Below are positions 1-7,382 of a stretch of DNA of 15,905 bases, one piece after another. The position numbers and the translations under genes were made by a program. This DNA is from Rhodocyclaceae bacterium (GTDB lineage Bacteria; Pseudomonadota; Gammaproteobacteria; Burkholderiales; Rhodocyclaceae), in NCBI GenBank assembly GCA_017444505.1, contig JAFSWK010000099.1:1-15905 (forward strand), given 5' to 3'. The notes under the pieces are model-generated. The model searched no databases. It was not told the origin of the DNA and saw only the letters and a program-made list of their open reading frames with translations. The first letter of the stretch is position 1. The number at the start of each line of letters is the position of its first letter.

Positions 1-1
1 C

Positions 2-250
2 ACCACCGTGTGCGTCTTTTTTCTGGCCGAGATGGGCGACAAGACGCAACTGGCCACCGTCGCCCTGATGATGACATACGCATCCTTGTGGCTCGTGGTC
101 TGCGGCACCACACTGGGCATGTTGCTGGCCAATGTGCCAGTAGTATTTTTCGGCGAACGCCTCACCCGGCGCCTGCCCGCGCAGTGGCTGCACCGCATCG
201 CTGCGGCGCTGTTTGCCGCCTTCGGCCTGTTCCTGTTGCTGCCCGCCTGA
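2..250 (+). CDS. Gdt1/TMEM165 (UPF0016) family cation exporter, C-terminal fragment
   Basis: This is the last 82 codons of a gene that begins left of the window; the frame is open from base 2 and stops with TGA at 248-250. It contains the family signature E-x-G-D-K-T (EMGDKTQLAT), the second of the two such motifs that full-length proteins carry, one per three-helix half. After it come hydrophobic stretches (MMTYASLWLVVCGTTLGML and a final AALFAAFGLFLLLPA) separated by a short basic loop (RLTRR). Family members are inner-membrane transporters that export Mn2+ (MneA type) or exchange Ca2+/Mn2+ for protons; the acidic motif lines the ion path. The exact substrate cannot be read from this fragment. 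The gene is followed by 68 nt before the efflux adaptor gene on the same strand, with no clear terminator between. Confidence 0.88.
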   Translation, partial: TTVCVFFLAEMGDKTQLATVALMMTYASLWLVVCGTTLGMLLANVPVVFFGERLTRRLPAQWLHRIAAALFAAFGLFLLLPA

Positions 251-280
251 AAGGCACACCGCACGGGCTGCGCCGTACAG

Positions 281-286
281 TACAAT
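281..286 (+). promoter_or_regulatory. possible -10 box for the efflux operon
   Basis: TACAAT (5 of 6 matches to the sigma-70 -10 consensus) lies 32 nt upstream of the adaptor ATG, in the 68-nt gap after the Gdt1-type gene. I see no good -35 hexamer at 16-18 nt upstream, so this is only a candidate. Read-through from the upstream gene is the alternative. Confidence 0.25.
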
Positions 287-318
287 GCAGCTTCCCTGTT
301 TTCCCTGCCCGTCTTGCC

Positions 319-1455
319 ATGCGTCTGCTCCTCGCCTGCCTGCTTGCTGGATACGGTGTATCCGCCGCCTTTGCCGCCGCGCCGGAAGCAGCGCCGGCGC
401 AAGAGCCGCGCGCGGTGCTCGCCGTGCGCACCAGTGCGCCGCAGCGCCAGCAATGGGTGCGCCACGTGCGCGCCACGGGCAATATCGAGCCGTGGCAAGA
501 AGTTATCGTCAGCGCGCAGGTCGCCGGCTTGCGCATTCTGGAGCTGCACGCGCAGGTAGGCGACGAGGTGAAAAAAGGCCAGAAGCTCGCCTTGCTCGAC
601 CGCGAACAGATCGAACAAGAACGCCTGCAAGCGCAGGCCGTGGCCGAAGAAGCGCTGGCTCGTGCGCGGCGCGCACGCGAACTGGCCGACAGCGGTGCCA
701 TCAGCAAACAACAGATTGACGCCGCGCTGGCCGCCGAAAAAACCAACGAAGCGCAGCTTGCGCTGGCCGAATTGCGTTTTCGCCGCGCCGAAGTCGTCGC
801 CCCCTATGACGGCGTGATTACCGCACGTCAGGCGATGCCCGGCATGGTGCCCGACGTGGGCACGCCGCTCTTTCACATGCTGCGCGACAACCGTCTGGAA
901 TGGCAGGCCAAGGTCGCCTCGCATGAGCTGCCGCGCCTGCGCGTGGGCATGGAAGCCATGCTCACCAATGCGGCGGGCGAATCCGTCACCGGCAAAATCC
1001 GCCAGATAGCGCCCACTGTCGATGCGCGCACGCGCGAAGCCATTGTCTATATTGACCTGCCGGCGAAGGCGGGGCTGCGCGCTGGCGAGTTTGTCGAAGG
1101 CGAACTGGTCACCGCCACCGAGCCGGTGCTCACCATCGCGCAGGAAGCCCTGATCGTGCGCGACGGGTTTTCCTGGGTGTTCACGCTGGAAGCCGATTCG
1201 CGCGTGCGCCAGCGCAAGGTGCAAACCGGCCAGATGCGCGGCAACGAGGTGGAAATTCTCTCCGGGCTGGACGAAAAACAGCGCGTAATCACCACCGGCG
1301 TGGGCTTTTTGCACGATGGCGATGCCGTGCGCATCGCCGACCAGCCCGTCGGCCCCGTCCAGCCGGCGAAAAAAGAGGGCGCTGCAAAAGGCAAGGCGCA
1401 GCCCGCGAAAAAAGAAAACGCCGCCGCAAACGGCAAAGGCAAGGCGCGGCCATGA
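319..1455 (+). CDS. RND efflux periplasmic adaptor (membrane fusion protein)
   Basis: This 378-residue protein couples an inner-membrane RND pump to an outer-membrane channel. A Sec signal peptide (MRLLLACLLAGYGVSAAFAA) is followed by the standard adaptor layout: first half of the lipoyl-like domain around 60-94 (VSAQVAGLRILELHAQVGDEVKKGQKLALLD), an alpha-helical hairpin at about 95-155, the second lipoyl half with the family motif APYDGVI at 161-167, a beta-barrel at about 190-265 and a membrane-proximal domain to about 342. Residues 348-378 form a Lys/Ala/Gly-rich tail with two QPAKKE units that is not part of the usual fold. The open frame runs upstream to base 10, but 319 is the first ATG and gives the signal peptide; no good ribosome-binding site precedes it. 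The stop overlaps the next start as ATGA, so the two genes are translationally coupled. The substrate is unknown. Confidence 0.93.
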   Translation: MRLLLACLLAGYGVSAAFAAAPEAAPAQEPRAVLAVRTSAPQRQQWVRHVRATGNIEPWQEVIVSAQVAGLRILELHAQVGDEVKKGQKLALLDREQIEQERLQAQAVAEEALARARRARELADSGAISKQQIDAALAAEKTNEAQLALAELRFRRAEVVAPYDGVITARQAMPGMVPDVGTPLFHMLRDNRLEWQAKVASHELPRLRVGMEAMLTNAAGESVTGKIRQIAPTVDARTREAIVYIDLPAKAGLRAGEFVEGELVTATEPVLTIAQEALIVRDGFSWVFTLEADSRVRQRKVQTGQMRGNEVEILSGLDEKQRVITTGVGFLHDGDAVRIADQPVGPVQPAKKEGAAKGKAQPAKKENAAANGKGKARP

Positions 1456-4400
1456 ATGACGACGACGAGCGCGCTGCCCCGCAGCCTGGCCATTCCAACC
1501 TGTTCAACAATTTCGCGGTCTGGTCCATCCAGAAGCCGATTCCGGCCATTTTGCTGTTTTTTCTCCTCTGTGCAGCGGGTCTTTTCGGCTTTCACCAGAT
1601 GCGGATTGAAAACTTTCCGGACCTGGACCCTTCCTTCATCACCGTCTCCATCGTCCAGCCCGGCGCCAGTCCGGCGCAGATGGAAAACGAAATCGCCCTG
1701 CGCGTCGAAGACAGCATCGCCACCATTCGCGGCCTGAAACACATCCACACCGCCATCCGCGACAGCGTCATCACCAGGGCGGTGGAATTCCGTCTGGAAA
1801 AAGACGTCAACGAAGCGCAAGACGACGTGCGCGCGGCCATTGCCCGCGTGCGCTCCGATTTGCCCGACGCGATGCAAGACCCAATCGTCGACCGCATCGA
1901 ACTTTCCTCGCGCCCGCTGCTGTTTTTCGCCGTCGAATCGGACACGCTGGATGACGAAGCGCTCTCCTGGCTGGTTGACCATGAATTGTCGCGCACGCTG
2001 ATGAAAGTGCGCGGTGTCGGCTCGATTACCCGTGTCGGCGGCGTCGACCGGCAAATCCACGTTGATATTGACCACACCCGCGCCGCTGCCCTGGGGCTGA
2101 CCGCCGCCGAAGTCTCGCGCGCCCTGCGCAACGTGCAGCTTGAATCCGCCGGCGGCAAGGCCGAACTGGGCATCATGCAGCAACCCGTGCGCACGCTGGG
2201 CAACGTCCGTCAGGCCAGCGAACTCGCTCAGATTCGCATCCCGCTCAGTGACGGGCGCGAAATTGCGCTGGGCGACATCGCCATCATCCGCGACACCTTC
2301 GCCCGCCCCGAATCGCTCGCCCTCTACGACGGGCGCCCCGTGGTCGGCTTTGAAGTAGCGCGCAGCAAAGAGGCCGACGAAGTCGCCACCGGCAAAGCGG
2401 TACGCCGCGCCGTACAGGAACTGGCCGCCCGCCATGCCGGCCTGCGCATTCACGAAACGGGCGATTTCGTCACCACCACGCATCAGGAATACCGGGGCGG
2501 AATGCACTTGCTCTATGAAGGTGCGCTGTTGGCGGTGCTGGTCGTCTGGCTGTTTTTGCGCGATTTTCGCGCCACCATCATTGCCGCCACGGCGCTGCCG
2601 CTGTCCATCATTCCCGCCTTTGCCGCCATGCACTGGCTGGATTTCACCATCAACGCCGTCACGCTGCTGGCCATCTCGCAAGTAGTCGGCATTCTGGTCG
2701 ATGACGCCATCGTCGAAATCGAAAACATCGTCCGTCACCAGCGGCTGGGCAAAACGCCCAGGGAAGCGGCGATGGAAGCGGCCACAGAAATCGGTCTGGC
2801 AGTGACCGCCACCACCTTCACGCTGATCGCCGTCTTTTTGCCCACCGCCTTCATGGATGGCGTGGTCGGGCGCTTTTTCCACCAGTTTGGCTGGACGGCG
2901 GCGCTGGCCGTCTTTGCCAGTCTGGTCGTCGCCCGTCTGCTCACGCCGATGATGGCCGCCTACACCCTGCGTCCGAAAATGCCGCTGCCCGAGCCGCGCT
3001 GGATGCACGCCTATCTGCATCTGGTAGACGTCTGCCTGCGTCACCGTTTCACCACGCTGGCGCTGGCGCTGCTCTTTTTTGCCGCCTCGCTGGCGCTGCT
3101 GCCGCTGCTGCCGACCAGCTTCATGCCGCCCAGCGACCAATCGCAAACGCAGGTCATTCTGGAATTGCCGCCCGGTGCCGACCTTTCGCAAACCCGCGCC
3201 ATCGCTGAAGAAGCCCGTCAGCGCATCATGCAGGTGGAACACGTGCGCAGCACCTACACCACCATCGGCGGCGGCGCCAGCGGCGGCGACCCGCTGGAAC
3301 AGGCCGAAAACGACCCGCGCCGCGCCACCATCACGGTGCGCATGGACCCGCGCGACGAGCGCCCGCCGCAACCGGTCATTGAAGAAAACATCCGCGCCGC
3401 ACTGATGCAGCTGCCCGGCGTGCAAATCCGCATTGGCCTGAGCATCGCGGGCGAAAAATACAAATTCGTGCTCTCCAGCGACAACCCCGAACTGCTCACC
3501 AATACTGCCCGCAAGGTCGACCGCGAACTGCTGGGCATTGCGGGCATCGGCAACATTTCCTCGAACACCAGCCTGCTGCGCCCGGAAATTGCCGTCTATC
3601 CCGACTTTGCCCGCGCCGCCGCACTCGGCGTGAGCACAGCGGCGATTGCCGACACCATTCGCGTCGCCACCTCGGGCGATTACGACAACGCACTGCCCAA
3701 ACTCAGCTTGCCCGACCGTCAGGTGCCCATCGTCGTGCGGCTGGATGCGCAACTGCGCGGCGACCTGGACGAACTCGCCCGCCTGCCCGTACCCGGCGCG
3801 CGCGGCCCCGTGCCGCTGCGCGAAGTGGCGCGGCTGGAATATTCCAGCGGCCCGTCAGTCATCAAACGCTACGACCGCGCCCGCAACGTCACCTTTGAAA
3901 TCGAGCTGGATCGCCTCAGCCTGGGGCAGCTCAAAAAAGCCATTGATGAACTGCCCACGCTGCGCAACCTGCCTGCGGACGTGCATCACAGCGCCATTGG
4001 CGACGCCGAATTCATGGCCGAACTGGTCGTCAGCTTCGCGGTGGCCATCGTCACCGGCGTGCTGTGCATCTACACCGTGCTGGCACTGCTCTTCAACAGT
4101 TTTGTGCATCCTTTCACGATTCTCACCGCGCTGCCGCTGTCCATCGGCGGCGCCTTCGTCGCCCTCTATCTCACCGGCCAGCACCTTGCGCTGCCCGCGC
4201 TCATTGGGCTGGTCATGCTCATGGGCATTGCCACCAAAAATTCCATCCTGCTGGTTGAATACACCATTGTTGCCCGCCGCGACCGCATGTTGTCGCGCAC
4301 CGAAGCGGTATTCGATGCCTGTCACAAGCGCGCCCGCCCCATCATCATGACCACCATCGCCATGGGCGCGGGCATGATGCCCATCGCCCTGGGGCTGGGT

Positions 4401-4979
4401 GCGGCAGACCCCAGTTTCCGCTCGCCGATGGCCATTGCCGTCATCGGCGGCCTGCTCACCTCCACCGCGCTGAGCCTGCTGCTGGTGCCGATTTTTTACA
4501 CGCTGATTGACGACTTCATCTGCCTGTTCAAACAGTTTGTCGGCATGGCAGACGGCCTGCCGCCCGCGCCCGTCCCCGCCGCGCCCGAACCGCGCCGCTG
4601 GGAGACACCAGAAGAAAGATGGTGGGAACGCCCCCAAGCGCCCCTGGCACCCAAAGCGCCGGAACCGCCCGCGCCACCCGCCGCCTCCGTAGCAGACGAG
4701 TTCCGGGAAGAACCCACCCTGCCCGCAGAACCCGACATGCCTGCGGAACCGGATGTCCCCGCAGAACCCGACGTATCCGTGGAACCCGACGTATCCGCAA
4801 CGCCGCAGACACCCGACGTATCCGAAGCGCCGGAACAACCCGAAGCGTCGAAGGAACCCACATCGCCGTGGGCACCGTGGGTGGAAGACTGGCAGCGCCC
4901 CTGGCTGGAAGAGGCAAACAAAGAATCGCAGGACGATGCCCGTCCGCCGCCGTGGCTGCGTCCGCCGTCCAAGCCCTGA
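1452..4979 (+). CDS. RND family efflux pump inner-membrane subunit with extended C-terminal tail
   Basis: This 1175-residue proton-driven exporter is the partner of the preceding adaptor gene. The core follows the AcrB/HAE1-like plan: TM1 near 25-45, a first porter region (FPDLDPSFITVSIVQPGAS), TM2-6 from about 350, a second periplasmic region and TM8-12 to about 1020. The proton-relay residues are present: D417 and D418 in TM4 (GILVDDAIVEIENI) and K929 in TM10 (GIATKNSILLVEY), so the pump should be active. AcrB-type pumps are usually about 1030-1050 residues; here an extra tail of about 140 residues (from about 1033) is rich in Pro, Glu/Asp and Trp and includes tandem EPDV hexapeptides. Since RND termini face the cytoplasm, the tail is expected there. 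The start overlaps the adaptor stop by 4 nt, with AAGG at 1441-1444 as a possible ribosome site. No outer-membrane channel gene follows, so it may use a channel encoded elsewhere. The substrate class (drug, solvent or other) cannot be decided. Confidence 0.94.
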   Translation: MNDDDERAAPQPGHSNLFNNFAVWSIQKPIPAILLFFLLCAAGLFGFHQMRIENFPDLDPSFITVSIVQPGASPAQMENEIALRVEDSIATIRGLKHIHTAIRDSVITRAVEFRLEKDVNEAQDDVRAAIARVRSDLPDAMQDPIVDRIELSSRPLLFFAVESDTLDDEALSWLVDHELSRTLMKVRGVGSITRVGGVDRQIHVDIDHTRAAALGLTAAEVSRALRNVQLESAGGKAELGIMQQPVRTLGNVRQASELAQIRIPLSDGREIALGDIAIIRDTFARPESLALYDGRPVVGFEVARSKEADEVATGKAVRRAVQELAARHAGLRIHETGDFVTTTHQEYRGGMHLLYEGALLAVLVVWLFLRDFRATIIAATALPLSIIPAFAAMHWLDFTINAVTLLAISQVVGILVDDAIVEIENIVRHQRLGKTPREAAMEAATEIGLAVTATTFTLIAVFLPTAFMDGVVGRFFHQFGWTAALAVFASLVVARLLTPMMAAYTLRPKMPLPEPRWMHAYLHLVDVCLRHRFTTLALALLFFAASLALLPLLPTSFMPPSDQSQTQVILELPPGADLSQTRAIAEEARQRIMQVEHVRSTYTTIGGGASGGDPLEQAENDPRRATITVRMDPRDERPPQPVIEENIRAALMQLPGVQIRIGLSIAGEKYKFVLSSDNPELLTNTARKVDRELLGIAGIGNISSNTSLLRPEIAVYPDFARAAALGVSTAAIADTIRVATSGDYDNALPKLSLPDRQVPIVVRLDAQLRGDLDELARLPVPGARGPVPLREVARLEYSSGPSVIKRYDRARNVTFEIELDRLSLGQLKKAIDELPTLRNLPADVHHSAIGDAEFMAELVVSFAVAIVTGVLCIYTVLALLFNSFVHPFTILTALPLSIGGAFVALYLTGQHLALPALIGLVMLMGIATKNSILLVEYTIVARRDRMLSRTEAVFDACHKRARPIIMTTIAMGAGMMPIALGLGAADPSFRSPMAIAVIGGLLTSTALSLLLVPIFYTLIDDFICLFKQFVGMADGLPPAPVPAAPEPRRWETPEERWWERPQAPLAPKAPEPPAPPAASVADEFREEPTLPAEPDMPAEPDVPAEPDVSVEPDVSATPQTPDVSEAPEQPEASKEPTSPWAPWVEDWQRPWLEEANKESQDDARPPPWLRPPSKP
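4722..4830 (+). repeat. tandem PxEPDV-coding repeat inside the RND pump gene
   Basis: Four consecutive 18-nt units encode PAEPDM, PAEPDV, PAEPDV and SVEPDV (residues 1091-1114), then a degenerate continuation. At DNA level the 14-mer ACCCGACGTATCCG occurs three times exactly, at 4766-4779, 4784-4797 and 4811-4824 (offsets 18 and 27). All units keep the frame. The exact identity suggests recent expansion by slippage. Confidence 0.85.
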
Positions 4980-5033
4980 GCGCGCGCCGCCCGCGCACCG
5001 TTTTCATCATTGCCCGACCAAGGAGCCACCCTC

Positions 5034-5753
5034 ATGCACATTTCCGCCCCCCGCTTTTTGCTGACCGCCGCGTTTGCCGCAAGCTGCTGTTGTGTCTGCA
5101 CGCCCGCGCTGGCCGCCGAAGAAGCGCCCCTGCTGCAACTGGAAGCCTCGGCCTCGCAACAAGTGCGCCGCGACCAAGTGCAAATCACGCTGGCTACGGA
5201 CGTGGAAGGCGCTTCGCAAGGCGAAGTCAGCCGCAAACTCAACGCCGCCTTGCAGCAAGTCACCGAACAGGCACGCACCGTGCCCGCGCTGCGCGTGAGC
5301 AACGGCCCGTACTGGGTTGCACCGCAAAGCACGGGCAACGATGACGACAAAACGCCCGCCGAAAAACGCTGGCGCGGCAACGCGCAGCTTGTGCTGGAAT
5401 CGTCCGATTTTGACGCCGCCTCCGAATTTGCCCGCAAGGTCAGCGACACCATGGCCGTCAATGGCCTGAACTTCGTGCTCTCCACGGAAGCCCGCGAAAC
5501 AGCGCGCAAGCAGTTGCTCGCGCAAGCCGCGCAAGCCTTCCGCGACAAGGCCGAACACGCCGCCAAGGCATTCGGCTTTTCGCGCTATGAAATCCGCACC
5601 CTCTCGCTCGACGGTGCCTGCGCCCCGATGCCGAAAGACCTGGGCTTGATGCGCAGCTTTGCCGTCGCCAACGCGGAAGACAGCGCCATGCCGATGGAGC
5701 CGGGCGACGCCACCGTGCGGGTGAGCGTCACCGGCGCAGTGGCGCTGTACTGA
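5034..5753 (+). CDS. secreted SIMPL-domain (DUF541) protein
   Basis: This 239-residue protein has a Sec signal peptide ending near ALA-A (residues 25-28), so it is predicted to be periplasmic or exported. The mature part starts with the family-typical 'LLQLEASASQQVRRDQVQITLAT' type strand and continues with the pattern of the SIMPL/DUF541 family, including an ARKQLLAQAAQAFRDKAEHAAKAFGF helix and a C-terminal VRVSVTGAVALY strand. The usual length for the family is 230-250. Bacterial members are poorly characterised; related proteins have been linked to oxidative-stress tolerance, but no function can be assigned here. The ATG at 5034 is chosen because AAGGAG (5020-5025) sits 8 nt before it; an in-frame TTG at 5010 lacks such a site. 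It follows the RND gene by 54 nt without a convincing terminator, so co-transcription is possible. Confidence 0.82.
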   Translation: MHISAPRFLLTAAFAASCCCVCTPALAAEEAPLLQLEASASQQVRRDQVQITLATDVEGASQGEVSRKLNAALQQVTEQARTVPALRVSNGPYWVAPQSTGNDDDKTPAEKRWRGNAQLVLESSDFDAASEFARKVSDTMAVNGLNFVLSTEARETARKQLLAQAAQAFRDKAEHAAKAFGFSRYEIRTLSLDGACAPMPKDLGLMRSFAVANAEDSAMPMEPGDATVRVSVTGAVALY

Positions 5754-5775
5754 GCAAACGCGCGCACCTCAGCCG

Positions 5776-6711
5776 TTACTTTTGCCCATCCGTCCGCCCC
5801 TTGTGGGCGCGCGGATGCGCCATGTCGTAGACCTTGGCCAGGTGCTGAAAATCCAGATGCGTGTAGACCTGCGTGCTGCGCAGGCTGCCGTGGCCGAGGA
5901 GTTCTTGCACGGCGCGCAAGTCGCCCGATGATTGCAGCATGTGGCTGGCGAAGCTGTGGCGCAGCATGTGCGGGTGCACGTGCTGGCCGATGCCGCTGGC
6001 CTGCGCCCAGCGGGTGAGCCGCGCGCGGATGGCGGCAGGCGTCATCGCCGTGCCCGTGCGCGTCACAAACAGCAGCGCATCCCCATCTGCCGCGCCACGC
6101 AGCGCGCGCCACTCTGCCACCGCCTGCTGCGCCTTCGCGCCCACGGGCACGCTGCGCAGCACGCCGCGTTTGCCGGTGACAGTGAGCATGCCTTGTTCGA
6201 TTTGCGCCGCGTGCGCCAGCGTCAGCCCGCCCAGTTCGGACAGGCGCAAACCAGTAGCATAAAAGAGTTCAAACATCGCGCGGTCGCGCGCGCCCAGCCG
6301 CGCATTCGGCGCTTCGGCTTCCACCGGCGCATCGAGCAGCGCCTGCGTGCGGTCGACCGAGAGCGCCTTGGGCAGACGCTGCGGCGTTTTCGGCGCCCGC
6401 ACGCCGAGCACCGGATTGGCCTCACAATGCCCGTGCAACACCGCCCAGCGGTAAAACCCGCGCCAACTGGAAAGCACCCGCGCCAGCGAGCTGCCGCTCA
6501 AACCCTGCGTGCGCAGGCGCACCAGACAGGCGCGCATGTCGCGCGACTGCAAGGCCAGCAGCGCGCGCCCTTCGGCCAATTCCGCCAGCCGCGCCAGGTC
6601 GCGCGCGGTGTGTTCTTGCGTGTGCGCACTGGCGCGGCGCTGCTCGCGCTGCCAGGCGAGATAGTCCTGCATCAAGGCAGGCAGCGATTCGGGCGGGGCG
6701 TACACATACAT
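5776..6711 (-). CDS. xerC: tyrosine recombinase XerC
   Basis: This 311-residue site-specific recombinase acts with XerD at dif to resolve chromosome dimers. The N-terminal SAM-like core-binding domain spans about 8-100 (YLAWQREQRRASAHTQEHTARDL), followed by the catalytic domain. The full catalytic set is visible: R156 (ATGLRLSEL), K181 (TGK), H248 and R251 (HMLRHSFASHML), H274 (LLGHGSL) and nucleophile Y283 (TQVYTHLD). The beta-hairpin after K181 reads GKRGVLRSVP rather than the common GKGxKxRxVP, a minor variation. It is the last gene of the - strand cluster, 20 nt after the DUF484 stop, in the order dapF - DUF484 - xerC that is characteristic of xerC rather than xerD. ATG at 6711 is used although no clear ribosome site precedes it, suggesting coupling to the upstream gene. 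Confidence 0.95.
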   Translation of the reverse strand: MYVYAPPESLPALMQDYLAWQREQRRASAHTQEHTARDLARLAELAEGRALLALQSRDMRACLVRLRTQGLSGSSLARVLSSWRGFYRWAVLHGHCEANPVLGVRAPKTPQRLPKALSVDRTQALLDAPVEAEAPNARLGARDRAMFELFYATGLRLSELGGLTLAHAAQIEQGMLTVTGKRGVLRSVPVGAKAQQAVAEWRALRGAADGDALLFVTRTGTAMTPAAIRARLTRWAQASGIGQHVHPHMLRHSFASHMLQSSGDLRAVQELLGHGSLRSTQVYTHLDFQHLAKVYDMAHPRAHKGRTDGQK

Positions 6712-6731
6712 GGTCGTGCGTGCGCCGCTGC

Positions 6732-7382
6732 TTACCCCAGTTCACGCACCAGTGCGATGGCGGCCAGCTCGCCAATGCGGGTGAGATAGACCGTGCCCAT
6801 GCCGGAATAGAAACGTTCGGTCTCTTCGCTGGCCATTGCCAAGAGGCCAAAGCAGATGTCGCGCCGGTGCAGCGGCACCAGTGCCACCGAGCGGATGTGC
6901 GGCGCGGCCTCGCCAAACCAGTCGACAATTTCCATGTTGCTGGGTTCGCCGCACCACGGCTGGGTGAGGTCGGCAGCGTAGTTGCGCAGCTCCTGGCTGA
7001 CCGGGTCAAAATCGGGCGTGCCGTGCTCTTCCGAGGTATTCCACACGCGCAGCGCCACATGCGGCACGGCGAAGTCTTCCAGCAGCGTCTGGAAGAGGTT
7101 TTCGCGGATGCCCAGATAATCCGCCGCAGCCAGCAGGCGCACGCTCAGTTGATGCACCTTGCCGCTGATGTCGTCATTTTCTTCGCCAAAGCGAATCAGG
7201 CGCACGAGGCGGTCTTCCAGCGCGACGATTTTTTCGCGCAGCGCGTGCAACTGCCGTTCGGCCAGGCTGATGGCCTGCCCGTGCTGCGGGTGCGGGACGG
7301 TGATGTCCGCGAACAATTCGGCGTGTTCGATGAAGAAATCGGGGTTTTCGTGCAGGAAGCGGGCAATTTCCTGTGCATTCAT
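6732..7382 (-). CDS. DUF484 family GAF-like protein between dapF and xerC
   Basis: This 216-residue cytoplasmic protein has no signal peptide. It opens with the DUF484 hallmark (MNAQEIARFLHENPDFFIEHAELF), followed by a predicted amphipathic helix (AERQLHALREKIVALEDRLVRLIRFGEEND), then a GAF-like fold with a region such as VALVPLHRRDICFGLLAMASEETERF. In gamma- and betaproteobacteria a member of this family commonly lies between dapF and xerC; its molecular function is not established. Its ATG overlaps the dapF stop codon by 4 nt (7379-7382), and a GGAG site inside the end of dapF (7391-7394, 8 nt spacing) can serve it, so the two are translationally coupled. It ends 20 nt before xerC. Confidence 0.9.
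   Translation of the reverse strand: MNAQEIARFLHENPDFFIEHAELFADITVPHPQHGQAISLAERQLHALREKIVALEDRLVRLIRFGEENDDISGKVHQLSVRLLAAADYLGIRENLFQTLLEDFAVPHVALRVWNTSEEHGTPDFDPVSQELRNYAADLTQPWCGEPSNMEIVDWFGEAAPHIRSVALVPLHRRDICFGLLAMASEETERFYSGMGTVYLTRIGELAAIALVRELG

Noticed and set aside
10..318. Upstream extension of the adaptor frame
   Set aside because: It overlaps the Gdt1-type gene in another frame, gives a non-natural Arg/His-rich sequence and would bury the signal peptide. ATG 319 is the sensible start.
1047..3752. 901-codon open frame on the - strand opposite the efflux genes
   Set aside because: It lies wholly antisense to the adaptor and RND genes, whose domains are unmistakable. Its translation is rich in Gly, Asp, His, Gln and Arg with no domain, typical of the antisense frame of GC-rich genes.
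1360..4979. Direct pairing of the adaptor's basic tail with the pump's acidic tail
   Set aside because: Opposite charges are tempting, but the adaptor tail is expected in the periplasm and the RND C-terminus in the cytoplasm, so they should not meet.
4980..5033. GC-rich palindromic stretch (GCGCG ... CGCGC) after the RND stop as a terminator
   Set aside because: Short stem in a uniformly GC-rich run, with only four T after a four-base gap; not distinguishable from background.
5750..5772. Hairpin between the convergent SIMPL and xerC genes (CTGAG ... CTCAG)
   Set aside because: Only five base pairs with a 13-nt loop and no T-run next to the stem on either strand; too weak to call a terminator.
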